DNA from: Rhizobium sp. TH2
Lineage (GTDB): Bacteria > Pseudomonadota > Alphaproteobacteria > Rhizobiales > Rhizobiaceae
Reading direction: 5' to 3'
Assembly: GCF_024707525.1 (NCBI RefSeq)
Contig: NZ_CP062231.1
Coordinates: 434,001-498,000, forward strand
Length of the DNA stretch: 64,000 nucleotides
Part shown: positions 58,043 to 64,000 of the stretch, piece after piece
Numbering within the stretch: position 1 is the stretch's first letter
How the letters are laid out: each line of letters opens with the position of its first letter
Notes under the pieces: model-generated
Told to the model about the DNA's origin: nothing
What the model saw: only the letters and a program-made list of their open reading frames with translations
Databases searched by the model: none
Position numbers and translations under genes: made by a program

Positions 58043-58306
58043 ATGCGCCTGTCCGCCGTCCTGTCCATCCTGTTTTCGCTATCCGCCACCTTTCTCGCAC
58101 CAGTCGAGGCGCTTGCCCAGGATGTCGAGCACTACACCGTCTACTGCGCCGATGATCGCATCGAGATTTCCTTCTGGGATCTCGCGCAGATGAAGGTGCG
58201 GCGTGGCTCCGACGTCTGCCAGTTCCAGAGCTATACCAGCTCGTCCAGCGCCTCGGATTTCGCGCGCAAGAATTTCGGCGGCGAGGGGCAGCTCTGCTCG
58301 TGCTGA
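58043..58306 (+). CDS. Small secreted Cys-containing protein
   Basis: 87 residues, not recognised. Clear signal peptide (RLSAVLSILFSLSATFLAPVEALAQ), giving a mature protein of about 58 residues with Cys at YCADD, VCQFQ and the C-terminal LCSC, which could form disulfides. ATG 58043 has GGAG six bases upstream; ATG 58031 in the same frame is less likely. About 150 bases follow before cmk, without a visible gene. Confidence 0.68.
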   Translation: MRLSAVLSILFSLSATFLAPVEALAQDVEHYTVYCADDRIEISFWDLAQMKVRRGSDVCQFQSYTSSSSASDFARKNFGGEGQLCSC

Positions 58307-58459
58307 ACCATGGTGGACGGGTTACACCCACGGGATTGTGAGCGGAAAACCGTCGCCTGGCTGTCACAATCCCTTTTCATTCACGCCAGTCTTCCCTATG
58401 AAAACTCTCGTGAACGCCACCCGACCCCGATTCCCCGGAATCCTGCTTCGAAGGCCGAG

Positions 58460-59086
58460 ATGACGACGATTGCCATAGATGGGCCTGCCGCAGCGGGCAA
58501 GGGCACGCTCTCCCGCCTGATCGCCGACGCTTATGGTTTCCATCATCTCGACACGGGCCTGACCTATCGCGCCGTCGCCAAGGCGCTGCTCGATGCCGGC
58601 ATGCCGCTCGATAACGAGGCGATTGCCGCAAAGGTGGCGGGCGAGATCGATCTCTCCGGCCTCGATCGTTCGGTGCTCGCCGCCCACGCCATCGGCGAAG
58701 CGGCTTCCAAGATCGCCGTCATGCCGGATGTCCGCCGTGCGCTGGTCGAGGCGCAGCGCGCCTTCTCGCGCAAGACCCCCGGCACGGTGCTCGACGGCCG
58801 CGATATCGGCACCGTCGTTTGCCCGGATGCCGAGGTGAAGCTCTATGTCACGGCGTCCCCGGAAGTCCGCGCCGGCCGCCGCCACCAGGAAATCATCTCC
58901 AATGGCGGCAAGGCCGATTTGGCCACCGTGCTCGCCGATATCGCCCGCCGCGATGCCCGCGACATGGGCCGCGCCGACAGCCCTCTCAGGCCTGCGGAAG
59001 ATGCGCACTTGATTGATACGTCGACAATGGGTATAGAGGCCGCGTTCCAGACCGCGCGCGCCATCATCGACGCCGCCCTGAAATAG
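58460..59086 (+). CDS. cmk: (d)CMP kinase
   Basis: 208 residues. Phosphorylates CMP and dCMP. P-loop [16 protein letters not shown], nucleoside-binding [40 protein letters not shown] and the lid [14 protein letters not shown]. In many cmk proteins the motif is DTGAMYR; here it is DTGLTYR as in other rhizobia. ATG 58460 follows AAGGCCGAG. Upstream of rpsA as usual, but parted from aroA by about 25 kb. Confidence 0.95.
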   Translation: MTTIAIDGPAAAGKGTLSRLIADAYGFHHLDTGLTYRAVAKALLDAGMPLDNEAIAAKVAGEIDLSGLDRSVLAAHAIGEAASKIAVMPDVRRALVEAQRAFSRKTPGTVLDGRDIGTVVCPDAEVKLYVTASPEVRAGRRHQEIISNGGKADLATVLADIARRDARDMGRADSPLRPAEDAHLIDTSTMGIEAAFQTARAIIDAALK

Positions 59087-59201
59087 GCATCTCAGCAGTC
59101 CCCGCGCCGGAAAAGGCCTGTCAGGGCCGGATTGCTTCGAGCCTGTGATCAACCCTAACCCCCGGCGCTTGCGGGCCAGCCGCCCGCTATTTGGAGACCC
59201 A

Positions 59202-60905
59202 ATGTCCGCAGCTACCACCCTGAAGGAGGACTTCGCGTCCCTCCTCGAAGAATCCTTTTCCAAGGTTGATCTGGCCGAAGGCTATGTCACCAAGGGCATC
59301 ATCACGGCGATCGAAAAAGACATGGCGATCGTCGACGTCGGCCTCAAGGTCGAGGGCCGCATCGCGCTGAAGGAATTCGGTGCGCGCGCCAAGGACGGCA
59401 CGCTGAATGTCGGCGATGAAGTCGAAGTCTATGTCGAGCGCATCGAAAATGCGATGGGCGAAGCCGTTCTGTCGCGCGAGAAGGCTCGCCGCGAAGAGAG
59501 CTGGATCAAGCTCGAAGTCAAGTTCAACGCCGGCGAGCGCGTCGAAGGCATCATCTTCAACCAGGTCAAGGGTGGTTTCACCGTCGATCTCGATGGCGCC
59601 ATCGCCTTCCTGCCGCGTTCGCAGGTCGACATCCGTCCGATCCGCGACGTGTCGCCGCTGATGCATGTTCCGCAGCCGTTCGAAATCCTCAAGATGGACA
59701 AGCGCCGCGGCAACATCGTCGTCTCGCGCCGTACCGTGCTTGAAGAATCCCGCGCCGAACAGCGCTCCGAGATCGTCCAGAACCTCGAAGAGGGCCAGGT
59801 GGTCGAAGGCGTCGTCAAGAACATCACCGATTACGGTGCGTTCGTCGACCTCGGCGGCATCGACGGCCTGCTCCATGTCACCGACATGGCATGGCGTCGC
59901 GTCAACCATCCCTCGGAAATCCTGTCCATTGGCCAGCAGGTCAAGGTTCAGATCATCCGCATCAACCAGGAAACCCATCGTATCTCGCTCGGCATGAAGC
60001 AGCTCGAGTCCGATCCCTGGGGCGATATCGGCGCGAAGTACCCGACCGGCAAGAAGATCACCGGCACGGTTACCAACATCACCGATTACGGCGCATTCGT
60101 CGAGCTGGAGCCGGGCATCGAAGGCCTGATCCACATCTCGGAAATGTCCTGGACCAAGAAGAACGTCCATCCCGGCAAGATCCTCTCGACGACCCAGGAA
60201 GTCGATGTGGTCGTGCTCGAGGTCGATCCGTCCAAGCGCCGCATTTCCCTCGGCCTCAAGCAGACGCTTGAAAATCCGTGGGAAGCTTTCGCCAACTCGC
60301 ATCCGGCTGGCTCGGTAGTTGAAGGCGAAGTCAAGAACAAGACCGAATTCGGCCTGTTCATCGGCCTCGACGGCGATGTCGACGGCATGGTTCACCTCTC
60401 CGACCTCGACTGGAACCGTCCGGGCGAACAGGTCATCGAGGAGTTCAACAAGGGCGATATCGTGCGCGCCCAGGTTCTCGACGTCGACGTCGAGAAGGAG
60501 CGCATCTCGCTCGGCATCAAGCAGCTCGGCAAGGATGCCGTGGGCGATGCGGCGACCTCGGGCGACCTGCGCAAGAACGCAGTCGTCTCGTGCGAAGTCA
60601 CCAGCATCACCGATGGCGGTATCGAAGTGAAACTCGTCAACCACGAGGACCTCACCTCCTTCATCCGTCGTGCGGACCTGTCGCGCGACCGTGACGAACA
60701 GAAGCCGGAGCGTTTCCAGGTTGGCCAGATTGTTGACGCCCGCGTCACCAATTTCTCCAAGAAGGACCGCAAGGTACAGCTGTCGATCAAGGCGCTCGAA
60801 ATCGCCGAAGAGAAGGAAGCCGTCGCACAGTTCGGTTCGTCCGACTCCGGCGCTTCGCTCGGCGACATCCTCGGCGCGGCTCTCAAGAACCGCGGCAGCG
60901 AATAA
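59202..60905 (+). CDS. rpsA: 30S ribosomal protein S1
   Basis: 567 residues with six S1 RNA-binding domains; repeated VEGVVKNITDYGAFVDLGGIDGLLHVTDMAW-type units are plain in the middle. It binds mRNA on the small ribosomal subunit and helps start translation. ATG 59202 follows TTGGAGACCCA. It is 115 bases after cmk and followed by a strong terminator. Confidence 0.97.
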   Translation: MSAATTLKEDFASLLEESFSKVDLAEGYVTKGIITAIEKDMAIVDVGLKVEGRIALKEFGARAKDGTLNVGDEVEVYVERIENAMGEAVLSREKARREESWIKLEVKFNAGERVEGIIFNQVKGGFTVDLDGAIAFLPRSQVDIRPIRDVSPLMHVPQPFEILKMDKRRGNIVVSRRTVLEESRAEQRSEIVQNLEEGQVVEGVVKNITDYGAFVDLGGIDGLLHVTDMAWRRVNHPSEILSIGQQVKVQIIRINQETHRISLGMKQLESDPWGDIGAKYPTGKKITGTVTNITDYGAFVELEPGIEGLIHISEMSWTKKNVHPGKILSTTQEVDVVVLEVDPSKRRISLGLKQTLENPWEAFANSHPAGSVVEGEVKNKTEFGLFIGLDGDVDGMVHLSDLDWNRPGEQVIEEFNKGDIVRAQVLDVDVEKERISLGIKQLGKDAVGDAATSGDLRKNAVVSCEVTSITDGGIEVKLVNHEDLTSFIRRADLSRDRDEQKPERFQVGQIVDARVTNFSKKDRKVQLSIKALEIAEEKEAVAQFGSSDSGASLGDILGAALKNRGSE

Positions 60906-60935
60906 GCCTTTTGGGCTTAATGCCCGGAATAACGA

Positions 60936-60965
60936 AACCCGCCGGAGCGATCCGGCGGGTTTTTT
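60936..60965 (+). terminator. Rho-independent terminator of rpsA
   Basis: AACCCGCCGGA-GCGA-TCCGGCGGGTT, an 11-bp stem with a 4-base loop, followed by a T-run, 31 bases after the rpsA stop. Confidence 0.93.
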
Positions 60966-61019
60966 GCTGGACTGCGCGGCCCCTATTCAACGCGCTGTCC
61001 GGCGACTACTCGCAATTGC

Positions 61020-62606
61020 TCAGAACCCGCCCATGCGCTGGTAGAGCGCGAAGGCCCGGTCGGCCCCGGATGAATCCCGCGTGATGACGATCGCCGGCTC
61101 TTCCTCGGGCTGCGGATCCTTCATCGCATCATATTCGTCGCGCGGACGGCGCTTCTCGCCGTCGGACTGATCCTCGTCCGACATGCTGTCCTGCTCGTCG
61201 CGATCGTGGGTATCTTCCTCCTCGACCTTCGGAGCGAACGCATCCTTGGCCGGTTGAAGCACGGCATAGGCGAACGGCACGCCCTCATGCGTGACAGCGG
61301 GCCTGGCGGTGGCAGGATTGCTTTCGGCCGGGGTGCTCGCGTTCTGCTGGGCGGCTGCGGCAGACTTCCGATGTGCGGCTTCGACCTCAGCGGCATCATC
61401 GTCCACCGTGTCCGATACCGGATTGCCGTGGCTGGCCGTGACCGATCTCTCCGAGATATGCTCGGCGTCGGACAACGGGATTTCACCGGGGAATTCGGTG
61501 GATCCGTCCGCATCCACGACGGCCTTCAGGTCGGCCGGATTGGGCATCGTGCCGGGCTCGGCTGCATGCGCCGCATCGGGCAGGGCGGTGAACAGTTCGG
61601 CGGCGCGGCCCGGCAGCGATGTGATCACCTCGGCAAAACCCTTGAGTGTCAGCAGGGTCTGCACGCGATGATCGGCCGCCTCGGCCTTCTCCGCGAGCTT
61701 TGCTTCGGCCTTGATCTCCTTCGCATCGAGCCGCTCCTCGACGATCGCCTTGGCGATGTCGTGAAGCTTCTCAGCCGTCGGCGTGTCGATCTTCAGGTTG
61801 GCGGCATGGATCATCGTGCCGTCGGCCCGCGCCATCGTCGAAGCCGTCGTCGCCAGCCTGGTCTCGGAACCGGCGACCGGGGCAGGATTTGCGGCGACCT
61901 TTCGTTCGGAGGCGCCGGGCTCAAACAGCGTCTTTAGCTGGGTTTGCAGGCCCTTCGCGTCGCCGGGAATGTGGTCCGAGGCGCGCGCCTTGTTCTCAGG
62001 AGAGAAAAGGCCGAGACCGGCGGCATTGCTGCGGGCGGCGGCCCGCATGGCAAGCGTCTCCTCGGTATGGCCGTTTGCGGTGCCCTGCTGGAGATAAGTG
62101 CTGGTCGCGGCATTGGCCGACGTCTTGCCGGGCGTCGCGAGCGGTGCCTCCACCATGGCCGTCAGCCGTGCAGCTTCGGCGCCATCGGGATTGCGGAGCG
62201 CGGCGGCGAGTTCCCAGAGCGTGATCTTCATGCCCTTGAGGCCCGAACGGATTTCCGTCTGCAGCCGCTCGGACTGTGGCATGCCTTCGATGGCGGCGAT
62301 GATGCGGATGAAGAGGGCGGTCAGGTTCTCGTCATCGTTGCGCGTCAGTTGCAGAAGGTTGGCGAGATTGAGCGTGACATCCTGCAGCACGGTGCGGCTG
62401 GCGACCGTTGCGGCCATCGCGTTGACTGATGTGAGAACCGAATTGGAGGGCAGTTCGGGGCCAATGGTTGCGACTTCTGGCGCCGGCACGTTCGCCGCAG
62501 GCAGAATGGAATTCTTGCCCGCGCTCGCATCGGCGCCTGTGCCATGCGCCTTGAGGCTTGCGCCATTGGGTGTGGGGATGGTGACGTTCATCGGCGACGT
62601 CAGCAT
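61020..62606 (-). CDS. Hypothetical Ala-rich protein, possibly FliK-like in layout
   Basis: 528 residues, function not recognised. The N-terminal 130 residues may be folded (SVLTSVNAMAATVASRTVLQDVTLNLANLLQLTRNDDENLTALFIRIIAAIEGMPQSE). The middle is low-complexity Ala/Lys/Glu, with a heptad-like stretch (DAKEIKAEAKLAEKAEAADHRVQTLL). The C-terminus is acidic and polar. No signal peptide or membrane helix. ATG 62606 follows AGGTCTTCCC. The layout recalls hook-length-type or secreted scaffold proteins, but no motif supports that. Confidence 0.75.
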   Translation of the reverse strand: MLTSPMNVTIPTPNGASLKAHGTGADASAGKNSILPAANVPAPEVATIGPELPSNSVLTSVNAMAATVASRTVLQDVTLNLANLLQLTRNDDENLTALFIRIIAAIEGMPQSERLQTEIRSGLKGMKITLWELAAALRNPDGAEAARLTAMVEAPLATPGKTSANAATSTYLQQGTANGHTEETLAMRAAARSNAAGLGLFSPENKARASDHIPGDAKGLQTQLKTLFEPGASERKVAANPAPVAGSETRLATTASTMARADGTMIHAANLKIDTPTAEKLHDIAKAIVEERLDAKEIKAEAKLAEKAEAADHRVQTLLTLKGFAEVITSLPGRAAELFTALPDAAHAAEPGTMPNPADLKAVVDADGSTEFPGEIPLSDAEHISERSVTASHGNPVSDTVDDDAAEVEAAHRKSAAAAQQNASTPAESNPATARPAVTHEGVPFAYAVLQPAKDAFAPKVEEEDTHDRDEQDSMSDEDQSDGEKRRPRDEYDAMKDPQPEEEPAIVITRDSSGADRAFALYQRMGGF

Positions 62607-62786
62607 GGGAAGACCTATCGGGATCGAAAACGGGGAGCAAGTATGGACACAAGGTCGCTCATGCGGCCCTTGGCTTCCGCCCGCGAAGGTTTGCGGATCG
62701 ACGCTTGAATTTGCATTGCGCCGGGGACAGCCTATATTTGCAATTGATCCTAGAGAACAATGGTTAATGTAAGGCTAACTGTTCAG

Positions 62787-63119
62787 ATGTCTCTTCGCCC
62801 ACCGGTTTCCTATCTTGAAAACGCAACCGGAAAATCCCCGATCAACGTGCTCGAATATGAGCTTATGGCCGAGCGCGCAGACAGTCTCGGCCGCGCCGGG
62901 CAACGCGCCGAAGCAGCGTTGCTGAAACTCAAGGAGGCTTCCGACGCGGATCGGGAGGATCTTCTCGATCAAGCGGCGCGGGAAGTCTATGCACTCTTCA
63001 TCCAGCGCGAGATCTGCGGATTGAGGAACAGCCGGGAGGTGATTGCCCGCTACGGGATTCCCGGCGCGGTGATCGTGCGGCTCGGCGTCACCAGAAAGAA
63101 GCCGGAAACGGAATCATAG
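62787..63119 (+). CDS. DUF6665-like small conserved protein
   Basis: 110 residues beginning MSLRPPVSYLEN. The core LEYELMAERADSLGRAGQRAEAALLKLKE and FIQREICGLRNSREVIARYGIPGAVIVRLG resembles a small helical family widespread in rhizobia (DUF6665, from memory). Function unknown. ATG 62760, nine codons earlier, is an alternative start. It overlaps the convergent DUF1697 gene by 6 bases. Confidence 0.75.
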   Translation: MSLRPPVSYLENATGKSPINVLEYELMAERADSLGRAGQRAEAALLKLKEASDADREDLLDQAAREVYALFIQREICGLRNSREVIARYGIPGAVIVRLGVTRKKPETES

Positions 63120-63653
63120 ACCTGCTGCGAGTTCGCCAAGCGCCTTGACGGTATTCCAATTGCGGGCCGTCATCGGCACTTTCAGCGTGCGCTCGATGAG
63201 ATTGCCAAGCACGGATTTGCCAAAGCCATCCGGCGTGTGGAGATAGAGCGCGTCGCCGACAATCGTCCATTCTTCCGATCCGGCATCCTTTGTCCGCAAT
63301 ATTGCAATGCGATCCTTGCCGGGTTGGTCGTCGAGGATGAAGGCATGCACGGTCTTCGGTTTCTCCTCGGCTTGCGGGTAAGGATTGTCGGTAATGACGC
63401 GATCCCATTCGCGAACGCTGCGCACCATGATCTTCACGTCCATTGCCTTATGCGCCTTGATGGCGGAAGCGATCCGTTCGGCGAGTTCCACATTGGAGGC
63501 CTTCGCCGCCCTGAAGACCATGTTGCCACTCTGCAGATAGGTCTTCACATCCTCGAAGCCGAGCCCTGCTACGGCCTCTTTGAGATCGGTCATCTTCAGC
63601 ACCTTGCCGCCGACATTGATGCCGCGCAGCAGGGCGATATATGTCTGGTTCAT
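63114..63653 (-). CDS. DUF1697 family protein
   Basis: 179 residues: YIALLRGINVGGKVLKMTDLKEAVAGLGFEDVKTYLQSGNMVF is the hallmark, and the C-terminal NWNTVKALGELA is conserved too. Structures of the family are known but function is not. The upstream region before ATG 63653 is short (14 bases to the next stop), with GTACGGGA, so it probably shares a transcript with the gene at 63668. Confidence 0.92.
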   Translation of the reverse strand: MNQTYIALLRGINVGGKVLKMTDLKEAVAGLGFEDVKTYLQSGNMVFRAAKASNVELAERIASAIKAHKAMDVKIMVRSVREWDRVITDNPYPQAEEKPKTVHAFILDDQPGKDRIAILRTKDAGSEEWTIVGDALYLHTPDGFGKSVLGNLIERTLKVPMTARNWNTVKALGELAAGL

Positions 63654-63667
63654 TCCCGTACGCTCCG

Positions 63668-64000
63668 TCAGGCGGCCTTCTTCTGCCTCAACAGATCGTA
63701 GATGCCGATCTCGTCGACATAAAGCGTCAGGATCGGCTTGTCCGGCTGGTCACCGGGTTCGATTTCCGGCTCGGTCGTCGGTTCGAGGCCGGCGTCGATC
63801 TGGATCGATTTTGCATCGGTTTCGGGGTCGCTGGTTTCCTTGTCGACTGCCTCGGCATCCGCCTCGCCCTGGGCGTCCGCCGCCTTGCCGGCATCGGCGG
63901 CGCCAACCAGGACCTGGATCAGGTCGAGGCTGTCGTTGACGGCGGAGCCAGGCTCGGCCTCTCCCTTTGCCTCCGCTTTCACGGCGTCGTCGTGATTGTC
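63668..64000 (-). CDS. Hypothetical protein, N-terminus outside window
   Basis: The frame is open to the right edge (DNHDDAVKAEAKGEAEP...), so the GTG at 63982 is probably internal. Visible are 110 residues, rich in Asp, Glu and Ala, ending ILTLYVDEIGIYDLLRQKKAA. Not recognised. It lies 14 bases before the DUF1697 gene on the same strand. Confidence 0.55.
   Translation of the reverse strand, partial: DNHDDAVKAEAKGEAEPGSAVNDSLDLIQVLVGAADAGKAADAQGEADAEAVDKETSDPETDAKSIQIDAGLEPTTEPEIEPGDQPDKPILTLYVDEIGIYDLLRQKKAA

Noticed and set aside
59187..60644. Minus-strand open frame of 485 codons opposite rpsA
   Set aside because: Mirror of the S1 repeats; no independent evidence.

Overview
The window is high-GC DNA from a member of the Alphaproteobacteria, most likely a Rhizobiaceae-type Hyphomicrobiales. 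The main reasons are a class II EPSP synthase that closely resembles the Agrobacterium CP4 enzyme, the TIGR02300 / aroA / cmk / rpsA gene set beside a tRNA-Ala, and several rhizobial-style palindromic repeats. The species cannot be named from this sequence.

Region 1 (1-8.5 kb) is sugar-acid catabolism. A plus-strand operon encodes a De Ley-Doudoroff route for galactose/galactonate: dgoD (cut by the window edge), an SDR sugar dehydrogenase, an SMP-30 lactonase, dgoK and dgoA, followed by a broken aldose 1-epimerase. Opposite it is a minus-strand operon of an IlvD/Edd sugar-acid dehydratase, a DapA-family aldolase/dehydratase and a GntR regulator.

Region 2 (8.6-29.9 kb) is a phosphonate supercluster. 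The first module is a LysR regulator divergent from phnW-phnA and a double-length ABC permease. Its phnY has been fused in frame to the tail of an ABC ATPase, so the end of phnY, any substrate-binding-protein gene and the ATPase front are missing. Next come a DeoR regulator and a frameshifted FAD/GcvT dehydrogenase. The second module is one divergent unit: minus-strand LysR - Na/Pi cotransporter - phnA2 - phnY2, and plus-strand iron alcohol dehydrogenase - phnD - phnC - phnE - phnE. A palindrome ATAG-N7-CTAT, which fits the LysR T-N11-A rule, stands before the LysR gene, the transporter gene and phnA2, with one-mismatch copies near the alcohol dehydrogenase and phnW. I read this as a LysR-controlled pathway that imports a phosphonate, oxidises it through phosphonoacetaldehyde and phosphonoacetate, cleaves it to acetate and phosphate, and moves phosphate through the cotransporter. 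The phnC gene carries a Gly-to-Arg change in its Walker A motif.

Region 3 (30-31.4 kb) is a decayed serine recombinase next to the 3' end of a tRNA-Ala gene. This looks like the edge of an island that contains regions 1-2.

Region 4 (31.4-64 kb) is core genome with accessory insertions. TIGR02300 and aroA are followed by about 25 kb of mixed genes before cmk and rpsA, which are usually close to aroA in relatives. Between them lie a LAS-type peptidase-like protein, GST, methyltransferase, GFA protein, membrane proteins, VOC protein, an Rrf2/flavoprotein pair, an SDR/TetR divergent pair, DUF899, two serralysin-like metalloproteases flanking a hybrid histidine kinase, a vanadium haloperoxidase with a CRTAC1-type protein, DUF3597/DUF4112, an HWE-type kinase, catalase HPII, small secreted proteins and three kinds of dispersed repeat. 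Downstream of rpsA and its terminator are four poorly characterised genes, the last cut by the window edge.
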